Shown piece by piece: positions 20,816 to 31,818 of a DNA stretch of 60,000 bases. Source of the DNA: Adiantum capillus-veneris (Eukaryota > Streptophyta > Polypodiopsida > Polypodiales > Pteridaceae); contig CM043942.1 in NCBI GenBank assembly GCA_014529385.2, positions 53,820,647 through 53,880,646 of the forward strand, written 5' to 3'. The notes beneath the pieces are model-generated. The model did not search any database. It was not told the origin of the DNA and worked only from the letters and a program-made list of their open reading frames with translations. Both the position numbers and the translations under genes were made by a program. The first letter of the stretch is position 1. Each line of letters opens with the position of its first letter.

Positions 20816-20880
20816 AATATACAGAAAAATCTATCTATATCTATTCTATCTATATCTATTTAGATAGATACAACTCAATA
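20816..20880. repeat. Short TATCTA tandem repeats between rpl14' and rps8
   Basis: Interrupted copies of ATCTATCTAT and TATCTATATC, with TTTAGATAGATA at the end forming a partial inverted repeat. Present in units 1, 4 and 5. Confidence 0.8.
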
Positions 20881-21031
20881 AAACGAAGATGGATAGCCAA
20901 TGAAAATGAGTAGAAAGGAAAGAACCTTTTTTCCGCCTTGAATATCATTTAGATTTTGCCAAGAGGAAAGGCTGGAGATTTTAGGAATTACTTAAGTAAA
21001 AACAATTCTAATAATTACCGATTGATATTTC

Positions 21032-21441
21032 ACGAATAATGATGCCATCTCCACCACAGTTACTTCAATCAGAAATGCGAATACGAAAAGAAAAGCTATG
21101 ACTAGGATACCAGCTACTAAAATGACTAGAGGTATCGTGCAAATCTTACTGGAAGAAGGTTTTTTAAAAAGCGTCACGGAACACACAGAGGGGGGGAAAA
21201 TTTTTATGGATGTCAAGATATTTTGGCAAAGAAAAAAAGCCTTACCTTACGTGGCAACTAAACTATAACTATTAGGTACATTAGCAAACCCGGTCTCAGA
21301 ATCTATTGCGATCATATAAGAATCCCTAAGATCTTAGGGGGCATGGGAATTGCAATTTTATCAACGTCTTATGGACTCATTACAGATCGGGAAGCTAGGC
21401 GAAGAAAAACTGGGGGGGAAATTCTACGCCATATTTGGTAA
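21032..21441 (+). CDS. rps8: Plastid ribosomal protein S8 (unit 1), frameshifted
   Basis: The start is ACG at 21032-21034 (edited to AUG), then [50 protein letters not shown]. After a frame slip near 21225-21270 it continues [52 protein letters not shown] and W before TAA 21439-21441. The length is about ten nucleotides above the family norm because of the disturbed middle. The normal TTLKRISKPG region carries the slip. Confidence 0.88.
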
Positions 21442-21553
21442 TTGAAAGGGAGAAACAGGGACAAAAGTTACTTATTTTCACCAGTTACGTCTTCAATGAA
21501 AAGAATTTTTTTGGAGAAACCTGTAATGTAAATAGGAGGTTTACTTATTCCAA

Positions 21554-21799
21554 ATGATGAAGAAACAGAATCTCATTGACATGGAAGGTACAGTTACAGA
21601 ATCTTTACCCAATGCCACGTTTTGAGCGTGTTCGGATAATGGATGTCAAGTTTTGACTCATATATCGGGGAGGATGCGACGCAGTTATATAAGAATACTA
21701 CCAGGAGATAGGGTAAGAGCTGAACTGAGTCCCTATGATCTTACCAAGGGACGCATCATCTACCGCCTTAGAAGTAGGCATACAAACAATAGTCAGTAG
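21554..21799 (+). CDS. infA: Plastid translation initiation factor IF-1 (unit 1) with in-frame TGA
   Basis: Eighty-two codons with the stop. It begins [20 protein letters not shown], then ATF, a TGA at 21623-21625 where IF-1 has Arg (NGMFR-type motif), and [49 protein letters not shown]. This is the S1/OB fold of IF-1 and is complete. U-to-C editing would turn TGA into CGA. Units 1, 2, 4 and 5 all keep the TGA, so it is not a random sequencing error. Unit 5 additionally has a one-base deletion. Confidence 0.9.
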
Positions 21800-21932
21800 A
21801 TTTCGGTATCAGTTTAGATTTTCGGCAGTTAACCAAACCACTTCTCTTGCCAAATTTCCTATCTTGATTAGATCGAAGAAACATGTAGCAAACCTACAGG
21901 TAGATTTACCCAATTAATTCAAGGTTATAGAT

Positions 21933-22046
21933 ACGAAAATCCGTGCTTCCATTCGGAAAATATGTAAAAAATGTCGATTGATTCTACGACGTAGACGAAT
22001 CATGGTAATTTGTTGCAACTCAAAACATAAACAGAAACAAGGATAA
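21933..22046 (+). CDS. rpl36: Plastid ribosomal protein L36 (unit 1), ACG start
   Basis: Exactly 37 codons plus stop, the family length. ACG start (C-to-U gives AUG), then [36 protein letters not shown]. The zinc-binding Cys-x2-Cys...Cys...His pattern is intact. Confidence 0.94.
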   Translation, partial: TKIRASIRKICKKCRLILRRRRIMVICCNSKHKQKQG

Positions 22047-22113
22047 TAAATATTTCTATCTGAAAAAGAATATTAATTAAACAGAGCTTCCCAATAAAAA
22101 TAATTAATTAATT

Positions 22114-22511
22114 ATGTCAAGTCAAATAAATCGAGAAAAATTCGTTCACGTGGGGGAAAACGCGGAGTTCAAAAGGGAGTCATTCATATACAGGCGAGTT
22201 TCAATAACACTATCATTACCGTCACAGACGTCCGGGGACAGGTAATTATTTGGTCTTCCGCCGGTGCCTGTGGATTTAAGGGAACACGCAAAAGCACGCC
22301 ATTTGCTGCGCAAGCTGCGGCTGAGAATGCAATTAAAGCATCAGTGGATCGGGGTATGAAACAAGCAGAAGTTATGATGAGCGGGCCCGGACCGGGGAGA
22401 GACACCGCTTTGCGAGCTATTCGCAGAAGCGGCATAATCCTCAGTTTCATACGTGACGTGACTCCTATGCCGTATAATGGTTGTAGACCCCCCAGAAAGA
22501 GACGCGTCTAA
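22114..22511 (+). CDS. rps11: Plastid ribosomal protein S11 (unit 1)
   Basis: It reads [93 protein letters not shown] and ends [11 protein letters not shown] at 22509-22511. That is a full S11 of about 132 residues. The only ATG (22114-22116) is one base out of frame with the body. Either one base is missing just after it, or another start is used. The same arrangement is seen in all four copies. Confidence 0.92.
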
Positions 22512-22573
22512 CTAGTGATTAGTCACATCAAAAGGAGAGAAAAAAAAATTACGTATGCGCACGCAAAAACGAG

Positions 22574-23328
22574 ATGTCGACCTCTAAGCAGGCAATTCAG
22601 TGGAAATGCCTTGAATCCAAAATAGAAAGTAAGCGGCTTCATTATGGTCGTTTCCTTGTATCTCCTTTAAAAGGGGTCAAGCCAGTATTGTAGGAATTGC
22701 CATGCGTAGAGCTTTGTCACAAGAGATTGAAGGGACAAGCATAACACGTGCAAGATTTTGCGGAGTCGTGCACGAGTATTCCACAATAACGGGTCTTCAA
22801 GAGACAATACATGATGCTTTAGTTAATCCGAAAGAGATTGTGCTTAGGGGCGATTCAAAAGAAGATATTCAAGAGGCGTTTTCATCTGTAACAGGTCCTA
22901 AAGAAGTAACTGCGGGCGATCCATCATTACCACCTGGCGTCGAAGCAATTGACAATTCGCAATATATAGCTACCATTACCCAACCAATATCTCTAACTAT
23001 TGAATTAGAGATTGAAAAAGATTGCGGATATCGTATAGAAAATCTAGCGAAATCCGGAAAGGGACAATTTCCCATCGATGCTGTATTTATGCCTGTCCGA
23101 AACGTAAATTATAGCATCCATCTATTTGGAAGTGGTGGTAGAGCGACGCAGGAAATCTCATTCATTGAAATATGGACTAATGGTAGTCCGACACCACACG
23201 AAGCACTTAGGAAAGCTTCTGAAAAACTCATGGACTTGCCAACCACCTTCTCGTATGTAAGGGGCGGAGACGTATCTCTCTTCGAAAATGGATTCTCTTG
23301 CTTCCTTTGCCTCCTTGAAAGTTTATAA
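22574..23328 (+). pseudogene. rpoA: Plastid RNA polymerase alpha, N-terminal domain (unit 1), frameshifted
   Basis: Same sequence as the intact unit 2 copy, except for one missing C near 22669 and one extra GGT (an added Gly) near 23135. The deletion breaks the frame after about 30 codons; the body from the internal Met at 22702 stays open for 208 codons. The C-terminal domain is absent in every copy. Confidence 0.92.
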
Positions 23329-23571
23329 AGGGTGATTCCCTTGCCTCTGCTTCCAAAGTAGCTTTTGCCTAAACATTTTTAGATTCCTTTGCCTTTTTTA
23401 GAGTTTCTAATGATTTTATGCCTTTGTTAGGCACATCTCTATGTTTATAAGCATAATAATAGAATAAAAAAGGCGTTCTTTAAAAAGATCTACTAAGAAG
23501 CAGAAACACACTACTGTAAGCACCAGATGAGTAATAAACAGTAATGAAACCCCCCTAACCTAAAAAAGTTA
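23329..23571 (+). repeat. rpoA tail with GATTCCCTTGCC-type repeats (unit 1)
   Basis: After the stop, degenerate copies of GATTC(T/C)CTTGCxTCC recur. In the +1 frame they read DSLAS...DSLASASKVAFA. Present at the end of all units, including unit 3 (about 36605-36892), where nothing else of the plastid cluster remains. Confidence 0.7.
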
Positions 23572-24257
23572 GTGGTTGGCTTGTTTTGTTTGCCCTAGCG
23601 ACACCATTAAGAGGACTGGGTGATTGTGATTAGAGATCAATTCACTGTCGCTTCGAGTACACGACGAGGTTACGAAACCCGTCATGGCGATAACATGGTA
23701 ATTTAGAAACAAGGCGTGTATGAGGAACATATCAATGTCTACGGTTTGCGTTGGGATTGCCCTTCGGCACTTCAGGGCTCAACCAATTAAACTCTCGGTG
23801 TCTACGGCGTTAGAATGAACTTCGTGCATCCATTTATTTCTACGGAATTACCAACGCTAGACTGGACGTATTCGACCATGCGCCCAGATTATGCAGGGAA
23901 AACCAGCGATACTTTTTAAGAGCAAAGGGTACAGGAACGTAGTGGCGTTCTCAACTCATTCCTCTGATCCCAGTATAAATTGGATCGGCGAGAAAGGTTA
24001 ACCCAACCCTGCTTGACACTTTGTGCCCCTCGCTCCCTAGTCTTGGCATAGGATTTAAAACATCGAAAAGGTGGGCTATAGGAAAAAGCGTAGGGAACCG
24101 CTTACTTTAAATAAAACAAGAACTGAAAGAAAGAGGACTGAACATAATACCGGGTGGAAGATACATGCTTTACCTTGCAAGTTGTGAAAGCTTTCTTCTC
24201 AATAAGAGTGAGAGTTAGTGGTATATAGCTTTATCGAAGCCCGAAATGAAACGATGT

Positions 24258-24331
24258 TGCACTGAAGAGGACTCGAACCCCTAACTACCTGGTTCGAAGC
24301 CAGGGACTCTATCCAATTGAGCTATCGGTGC
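24258..24331 (-). tRNA. trnR-UCG: tRNA-Arg (UCG), unit 2
   Basis: Sequence identical to the unit 1 copy, with anticodon TCG. Confidence 0.9.
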
Positions 24332-24605
24332 GGGGGGGTTGGGTCAAGGAAAGCCCAACCCTGGAAATGTTTTTTGCGTTATTTCAAAATGAGTTTACGT
24401 AATTAAAGAAAATTAACTCAATTAAAAGACAAAAAAGTCAATCTTTGTCGTTGATGATCTCTCGGTTGGTTACCGAATAATTTAACCATCCCTTCCCTAA
24501 AAGAAAGTAATTACTTGATATATGTAATCCGTAATATTCGGATTCAGTCGTCAGCTGTGGTTTTTACCCTCCCCAGGGTGTCCGCTCTGCCCGTGAGACG
24601 GTTTT

Positions 24606-25598
24606 TTAACCACGACGTCTACGTTTAAGTTTAAAGGCAGTCCCTTTACGAATCCGGCTTCTAAGCCTATGGAACTTAACGAAAATCTGGACAGCGTCCC
24701 TGGCTTTATTATGAACGGCTTGGATTTTATCCGCCTCCTCCTGCGAAACAGTTATTTCTGTTTCTGGATTCAGCGGCGGCATGTCTTGCTCAACAAAAAC
24801 TACTTCTGGAGTCGAAGGCAAGAGCTCAAACAGGGCTTTATACATGTCAATCAAAGGTTGCGCCTGGGAGACTATTTGCGCGGCATAATGCGCTATCACT
24901 TCCTGGGAGAAGGGGACCTTCAAGAGGAGTTCTATGCCCTCTTCCGGGGACATGCTTAAAGGGAGAGATACCCCAGAGATGAGCATCAAGCCAGGAATAA
25001 GGTCCTTATGGAACGACGTGAACAGACGGGAGTTTGCCTCCTTAAACTGTACCGAAATCTGAGCCCATTCCTGCATTGTGGCTTCGCTGACTATGGAGGG
25101 GTTTAACTTGGCAGAGATAGAGTTTACTAGATTGTTTATTTGCGCAGGCTGCAGTTGTGAAACGAATTCATAACCGTTCTCAGCGCTGGGCAATCTGCCT
25201 TGTTGGCAGGTTTTTAGTATTTTATCACAATCTTGCCAAGTTTCAAATAAGATTGAACGGCAATCCTCCTCCTTTAGTTGCATAAACTGTGAATGTGAAG
25301 ACGCTTGAGTTACTATTGAAGAACTACTAGCGCCCATATTCATACAGTATGCTGTTTCAGCAAACCCAAGCCCAATTAGATTTAATAAAATTAAAAAAAG
25401 AGCAACAAACAAGAATACCTTTCTCAACGAAAGAAAGGAGAGATATATGGTGAGGTTATTAAAAAGAAAGGAGAGATATATGTTGAGGTTCTTAGAAATA
25501 AAGGAGAGATATATGGTGAGGTTATTCAAAAGAAAGGAGAGATTTCTGGTGAGGTTATTCAAATTCAAAAGATTTCTTTTTTTAGTGAGGTTATTCAT
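24606..25598 (-). CDS. orf330, unit 2 (directly joined to truncated atp9)
   Basis: Protein identical to unit 1. Here its ATG follows immediately after an atp9 fragment: reading from atp9, the codons for GNVFSS run straight into MNNLTKK. The fusion preserves frame at the junction. Confidence 0.8.
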   Translation of the reverse strand: MNNLTKKRNLLNLNNLTRNLSFLLNNLTIYLSFISKNLNIYLSFLFNNLTIYLSFLSLRKVFLFVALFLILLNLIGLGFAETAYCMNMGASSSSIVTQASSHSQFMQLKEEDCRSILFETWQDCDKILKTCQQGRLPSAENGYEFVSQLQPAQINNLVNSISAKLNPSIVSEATMQEWAQISVQFKEANSRLFTSFHKDLIPGLMLISGVSLPLSMSPEEGIELLLKVPFSQEVIAHYAAQIVSQAQPLIDMYKALFELLPSTPEVVFVEQDMPPLNPETEITVSQEEADKIQAVHNKARDAVQIFVKFHRLRSRIRKGTAFKLKRRRRG

Positions 25599-25685
25599 GG
25601 AACTAAATACGTTTCCAATACCTACTGCTGCTTGCTAGGGCTATGGTAGCGCTCCTACTCCAATTAATTTTGCACCTTCTAGCGT
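25599..25685 (-). pseudogene. atp9: atp9 N-terminal third, unit 2, fused to orf330
   Basis: It starts at ACG 25685-25683 and keeps LEGAKLIG and [11 protein letters not shown], then ends at the junction with orf330. Compared with unit 1 about 155 bp are deleted, removing the second transmembrane helix and the proton-binding Glu. Three deleted bases in the middle (two sites) scramble a few codons but restore the frame. Confidence 0.85.
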
Positions 25686-25759
25686 AACTAATTCTTAAGT
25701 GTCTGTGTAATAATAATAAAAAGGTGTAGCTAGCACGCAAAAAAAGCACACTTTTTTGT

Positions 25760-26680
25760 CTCAGAAAAGAAACAAAAAGAATGTTATCAACACTTGAAAT
25801 AAGATTTTTCTTAGTAACTGTTATTGACATTGATTTATAATTCAAGGTATGATACTACTAATGCTATAACTATACTTAAAAGAATACTTATTTCATATTG
25901 TATTAAATTACTATTAAAATTGTCAATTAAACTATTCTCATTTATCTCACCTAAATAACTATTATTTATTATATGAATATTAATGGAAATAAACTTACCA
26001 CTTTTAATAACAATAGTTTTAGGCTTGATAACTTATTACTTATTACTGAATTTACTATATGCGGGGTTGAAACACATTGTATACCGACAAAGAGAAGAAA
26101 AAGCAATTGGTTTCGACGAGAAGCTAAGGCAAAGAAGCAATTAGCTGAGAAACTGCGGGTTTCAACGAAGAAGCAATTGGCAAAGATGCTACGGGTTTCG
26201 ACGCTGCGGGCGAAGACGGAGAAGCTACTGGCAAAAAAGCAATTGGTTTCAACAAAAGCTACGGGTTTCGACGAAGATGATTTATGCGTATTTATTGTTA
26301 ATTTTGGGGCAGGTTGATCTATCGATTGATCCCAGCAGCAAGTAACGAGAAAGAATCAGGTGACAATAAAGGAAGCCGACGATAAAGGTTTAGCATAGGC
26401 AACAAACTATCAGGCGTAGACGATATAGGATCGGACACGTTATACAGAATCCGGCACTGACGATACAGGATTAGGCACTGACGATACAGGATCAGGCATA
26501 GATAAAGGATCTGGCACTGACGATACATTTGGTTCTGAAACCGATAAAGGAAATGATACTTCAGTAAACATATTGGTTACAGGTTATTAACATCTGTTTA
26601 AATTTGTTGTAATCTTTTGATAGTTTATTTACTAATCTAAAAGTATAGTTACATGAATTACAAATCTTCAAAAAGTTAGC
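25760..26680 (-). CDS. Unknown AT-rich ORF with Pro/Ser repeats, unit 2 (frames broken)
   Basis: A counterpart of the unit 3 ORF, with more indels. Recognisable pieces on the minus strand are the CNSCNY region near 26660, the repeats reading SDPISSTPDSL near 26420, and the hydrophobic end near 25790-25950. Like the unit 3 copy it lies upstream of the atp9'-orf330 fusion on the same strand. Confidence 0.45.
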
Positions 26681-28432
26681 GTTTGTTTAAATTTAAGTAA
26701 CTTCTTTATTGTATCTTTATATAAGGTCTTATCCCCGTAATTTTTTGAAACAAAATCAAATCATTTTTGAATCTCAAAAACTTGTTTTTTTCTTCCTTCT
26801 TTTCTTTCCTATTATCTTTTCGAGCGCTTCTTTCTTTGAAGGTTGAGGAACACGAGGAAATCCCACACCAACCACGAAAGTTTCTGTCCCGCAAATCAGC
26901 ACTATCGCTACCTGGCTTGAATCACTCCACCGTACGTAGCTGGGTCATTCCAGATCAGGTGACGCTATCCTTCTCCCGCTACCTTAGGCTTGGATCATTT
27001 CGCGGAGTCGCGGCTCTCCGTTAGGTTTGCTTGCCGTCATTGGCTTTCTGCGTGGAGGATAGGCAACTCGGTTGGAAAGCTATCTTCGATTGCATTGGCA
27101 GACTTCCTTCGATACCCAATACAGGAGTCGTTGCGTTGGAGCACTTCGATAGCTGCGCAGAAAGGAAATGTCCATGGGTATCGAAAGCACCGACTGCCCT
27201 GCCCTGCATTTCACGCGATTATTCTACTATACCATTACTTAGCGCTTCCCCAGTGATTGGGAAACCGGCGATAGCTACGACTACGAGGTCAGGCCCAATG
27301 ATTTCTCTATCTTTCGCGCGGAATGCTGGCATGCGATTACCTGTTTTGGTCAATAGCTATTACATAGGTTGGTCATAGGCCTGCCTTTAGGTTCGTTTTG
27401 AAAGGTGATCTCATAACATAAGTCAAAGCGCTTCTCGTGTCATGTGCAACCGTATCATATCGAGACAATATGCCCTGATTCGGCGTAGAAACGGAACAAC
27501 GTCTTCGAATCAGAAAGACACAAAGCATCCTTCTGACGTAATAGAATGGTTGATATAGCAAACAGCCGGAAGATAACGTGTTTCGTGAAATTGACGATTT
27601 GACCATTAGATGATAAATAGATCATGGTTTCTAATTATACTTCGTTTTTCTCTAATAAAAAAGTGATATGAATTGCACGCTGATATCTAGCTACAAGTCT
27701 GTAAAGCACAATTAGCAAGCGAAGGGATTTGGAAAGCCCAAGCGATATAAAGCATTAGCCATATCAAGAATTACTTTACTTTATTAAATGTATTACATTT
27801 TGAAACGTAATGGTAGATGAGAGCCTGCCTTCAAGATAAGATTTACTGTGGCAGCAACGGGTAAAGGCAAGCGAAAGGGATTTGGGAAAGAGCGATTAAG
27901 CGCTATATCTTTTATTTGTACAATGCATCTACATTCGTAATGGTAATTAACGAGAATGCCTTTAAGAGTTAAAGAGCCACGGTCAAAGGCAAGTGAAGAG
28001 AAAGCCCAATTAAAGATGCAAGCGTAGCAAAGGGTTTTTCGTAGGAAAGCCGACGGAGCAGCAATTAAGAACAATGATTGCATTCTAAATGGTTAAAGAC
28101 AGATTTCATTAGGTAACTAGCTATTACGTTGATTTGTTTCACCTTGTTTGAGTGAAAATCTAGAATCCAGAAATGACGGATTTGCTTGACTAATGTTATA
28201 ACACTCTACCTATCATGAATGGTTCGCTATGGATGGTGCTTAATATTTCTTTTTCTTGCAACATAAGGCTCTTTATGGCGTGAGTCAGTCATTCTTTTGC
28301 TCTGTTATAAAAGGTTGCGAACTCACTTTTGTCAGAGGAGCTAGTGCTTTCCAAAGTTAACTTGGTCCCTTTTTTAGGTAGTGGGAAACTCATTTTGATG
28401 CCTAAGCTCTATAGCTTGAAGCCTTTTATTGG
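26681..28432. other. Unit 2-specific sequence, no recognisable gene
   Basis: Not present in class A units. It contains the dispersed repeat shared with about 7150-7262 (here about 27217-27311). ORFs at 27031-27378 (+) and 27793-28083 (-) match nothing I know. It ends at a sharp junction inside rps8 near 28433. Confidence 0.4.
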
Positions 28433-28655
28433 CAAAGAAAAAAAGTACCTTACCTTACCTTACGTGGCAACTAAACTATAACTATTAGGTACATTAGCAA
28501 ACCCGGTCTCAGAATCTATTGCGATCATATAAGAATCCCTAAGATCTTAGGGGGCATGGGAATTGCAATTTTATCAACGTCTTATGGACTCATTACAGAT
28601 CGGGAAGCTAGGCGAAGAAAAACTGGGGGGGGAAATTCTACGCCATATTTGGTAA
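28433..28655 (+). pseudogene. rps8: rps8, 3' part only (unit 2)
   Basis: Begins at GGCAAAGAAAAAAAG, so the first half of rps8 is missing and replaced by unit 2-specific DNA. An 8-G run, against 7 G in unit 1, shifts the last codons. Ends [11 protein letters not shown] in the family frame. Confidence 0.85.
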
Positions 28656-28767
28656 TTGAAAGGGAGAAACAGGGACAAAAGTTACTTATTTTCACCAGTT
28701 ACGTCTTCAATGAAAAGAATTTTTTTGGAGAAACCTGTAATGTAAATAGGAGGTTTACTTATTCCAA

Positions 28768-29013
28768 ATGATGAAGAAACAGAATCTCATTGACATGGAA
28801 GGTACAGTTACAGAATCTTTACCCAATGCCACGTTTTGAGCGTGTTCGGATAATGGATGTCAAGTTTTGACTCATATATCGGGGAGGATGCGACGCAGTT
28901 ATATAAGAATACTACCAGGAGATAGGGTAAGAGCTGAACTGAGTCCCTATGATCTTACCAAGGGACGCATCATCTACCGCCTTAGAAGTAGGCATACAAA
29001 CAATAGTCAGTAG
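28768..29013 (+). CDS. infA: infA, unit 2, with the same in-frame TGA
   Basis: Identical in length (246 nt) to unit 1, including the TGA at codon 24. Confidence 0.9.
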
Positions 29014-29146
29014 ATTTCGGTATCAGTTTAGATTTTCGGCAGTTAACCAAACCACTTCTCTTGCCAAATTTCCTATCTTGATTAGATCGAAGAAACATGT
29101 AGCAAACCTACAGGTAGATTTACCCAATTAATTCAAGGTTATAGAT

Positions 29147-29260
29147 ACGAAAATCCGTGCTTCCATTCGGAAAATATGTAAAAAATGTCGATTGATTCTA
29201 CGACGTAGACGAATCATGGTAATTTGTTGCAACTCAAAACATAAACAGAAACAAGGATAA
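29147..29260 (+). CDS. rpl36: rpl36, unit 2, ACG start
   Basis: Same 37-codon sequence as unit 1. Confidence 0.94.
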   Translation, partial: TKIRASIRKICKKCRLILRRRRIMVICCNSKHKQKQG

Positions 29261-29327
29261 TAAATATTTCTATCTGAAAAAGAATATTAATTAAACAGAG
29301 CTTCCCAATAAAAATAATTAATTAATT

Positions 29328-29725
29328 ATGTCAAGTCAAATAAATCGAGAAAAATTCGTTCACGTGGGGGAAAACGCGGAGTTCAAAAGGGAGTCATTCA
29401 TATACAGGCGAGTTTCAATAACACTATCATTACCGTCACAGACGTCCGGGGACAGGTAATTATTTGGTCTTCCGCCGGTGCCTGTGGATTTAAGGGAACA
29501 CGCAAAAGCACGCCATTTGCTGCGCAAGCTGCGGCTGAGAATGCAATTAAAGCATCAGTGGATCGGGGTATGAAACAAGCAGAAGTTATGATGAGCGGGC
29601 CCGGACCGGGGAGAGACACCGCTTTGCGAGCTATTCGCAGAAGCGGCATAATCCTCAGTTTCATACGTGACGTGACTCCTATGCCGTATAATGGTTGTAG
29701 ACCCCCCAGAAAGAGACGCGTCTAA
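29328..29725 (+). CDS. rps11: rps11, unit 2
   Basis: Same as unit 1. The body is open in one frame to KRRV-TAA, while the ATG at 29328 is one base out of frame. Confidence 0.92.
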
Positions 29726-29787
29726 CTAGTGATTAGTCACATCAAAAGGAGAGAAAAAAAAATTACGTATGCGCACGCAAAAACGAG

Positions 29788-30540
29788 ATGTCGACCTCTA
29801 AGCAGGCAATTCAGTGGAAATGCCTTGAATCCAAAATAGAAAGTAAGCGGCTTCATTATGGTCGTTTCCTTGTATCTCCCTTTAAAAGGGGTCAAGCCAG
29901 TATTGTAGGAATTGCCATGCGTAGAGCTTTGTCACAAGAGATTGAAGGGACAAGCATAACACGTGCAAGATTTTGCGGAGTCGTGCACGAGTATTCCACA
30001 ATAACGGGTCTTCAAGAGACAATACATGATGCTTTAGTTAATCCGAAAGAGATTGTGCTTAGGGGCGATTCAAAAGAAGATATTCAAGAGGCGTTTTCAT
30101 CTGTAACAGGTCCTAAAGAAGTAACTGCGGGCGATCCATCATTACCACCTGGCGTCGAAGCAATTGACAATTCGCAATATATAGCTACCATTACCCAACC
30201 AATATCTCTAACTATTGAATTAGAGATTGAAAAAGATTGCGGATATCGTATAGAAAATCTAGCGAAATCCGGAAAGGGACAATTTCCCATCGATGCTGTA
30301 TTTATGCCTGTCCGAAACGTAAATTATAGCATCCATCTATTTGGAAGTGGTAGAGCGACGCAGGAAATCTCATTCATTGAAATATGGACTAATGGTAGTC
30401 CGACACCACACGAAGCACTTAGGAAAGCTTCTGAAAAACTCATGGACTTGCCAACCACCTTCTCGTATGTAAGGGGCGGAGACGTATCTCTCTTCGAAAA
30501 TGGATTCTCTTGCTTCCTTTGCCTCCTTGAAAGTTTATAA
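29788..30540 (+). CDS. rpoA: RNA polymerase alpha N-terminal domain, unit 2 (best copy)
   Basis: The alpha subunit of plastid-encoded RNA polymerase forms the assembly dimer. This copy is open for 250 codons from ATG: STSKQAIQWKCLESKIESKR, LHYGRFLVSPFKRGQASIVG, IAMRRALSQEIEGTSITRAR, HEYSTITGLQETIHDALVNP, KEIVLRG, TGPKEVTAGD, IELEIEKDCGYRIEN, FPIDAVFMPVRNVNYSIHLF and [20 protein letters not shown]. These cover the dimerisation and insert domains. The family is usually near 330-340 residues. The C-terminal helical domain that contacts DNA and activators is missing, and the frame ends in an unrelated [11 protein letters not shown]. The truncation fits a transferred plastid fragment rather than a working polymerase. 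Confidence 0.94.
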   Translation: MSTSKQAIQWKCLESKIESKRLHYGRFLVSPFKRGQASIVGIAMRRALSQEIEGTSITRARFCGVVHEYSTITGLQETIHDALVNPKEIVLRGDSKEDIQEAFSSVTGPKEVTAGDPSLPPGVEAIDNSQYIATITQPISLTIELEIEKDCGYRIENLAKSGKGQFPIDAVFMPVRNVNYSIHLFGSGRATQEISFIEIWTNGSPTPHEALRKASEKLMDLPTTFSYVRGGDVSLFENGFSCFLCLLESL

Positions 30541-31466
30541 AGGGTGATTCCCTTGCCTCTGCTTCCAAAGTAGCTTTTGCCTAAACATTTTTAGATTCCT
30601 TTGCCTTTTTTAGAGTTTCTAATGATTTTATGCCTTTGTTAGGCACATCTCTATGTTTATAAGCATAATAATAGAATAAAAAAGGCGTTCTTTAAAAAGA
30701 TCTACTAAGAAGCAGAAACACACTACTGTAAGCACCAGATGAGTAATAAACAGTAATGAAACCCCCTAACCTAAAAAAGTTAGTGGTTGGCTTGTTTTGT
30801 TTGCCCTAGCGACACCATTAAGAGGACTGGGTGATTGTGATTAGAGATCAATTCACTGTCGCTTCGAGTACACGACGAGGTTACGAAACCCGTCATGGCG
30901 ATAACATGGTAATTTAGAAACAAGGCGTGTATGAGGAACTATCAATGTCTACGGTTTGCGTTGGGATTGCCCTTCGGCACTTCAGGGCTCAACCAATTAA
31001 ACTCTCGGTGTCTACGGCGTTAGAATGAACTTCGTGCATCCATTTATTTCTACGGAATTACCAACGCTAGACTGGACGTATTCGACCATGCGCCAGATTA
31101 TGCAGGGAAAACCAGCGATACTTTTTAAGAGCAAAGGGTACAGGAACGTAGTGGCGTTCTCAACTCATTCCTCTGATCCCAGTATAAATTGGATCGGCGA
31201 GAAAGGTTAACCCAACCCTGCTTGACACTTTGTGCCCCTCGCTCCCTAGTCTTGGCATAGGATTTAAAACATCGAAAAGGTGGGCTATAGGAAAAAGCGT
31301 AGGGAACCGCTTACTTTAAATAAAACAAGAACTGAAAGAAAGAGGACTGAACATAATACCGGGTGGAAGATACATGCTTTACCTTGCAAGTTGTGAAAGC
31401 TTTCTTCTCAATAAGAGTGAGAGTTAGTGGTATATAGCTTTATCGAAGCCCGAAATGAAACGATGT

Positions 31467-31540
31467 TGCACTGAAGAGGACTCGAACCCCTAACTACCTG
31501 GTTCGAAGCCAGGGACTCTATCCAATTGAGCTATCGGTGC
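31467..31540 (-). tRNA. trnR-UCG: tRNA-Arg (UCG), unit 3
   Basis: Identical to unit 1. Confidence 0.9.
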
Positions 31541-31818
31541 GGGGGGGTTGGGTCAAGGAAAGCCCAACCCTGGAAATGTTTTTTGCGTTATTTCAAAATG
31601 AGTTTACGTAATTAAAGAAAATTAACTCAATTAAAAGACAAAAAAGTCAATCTTTGTCGTTGATGATCTCTCGGTTGGTTACCGAATAATTTCTTTAAAC
31701 CATCCCTTCCCTAAAGAAAGTAATTACTTGATATATGTAATCCGTAATATTCGGATTCAGTCGTCAGCTGTGGTTTTTACCCTCCCCAGGGTGTCCGCTC
31801 TGCCCGTGAGACGGTTTT

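Noticed and set aside
22184-22450. 88-codon minus-strand ORF, repeated near 29398
   Set aside because: Antisense of rps11.
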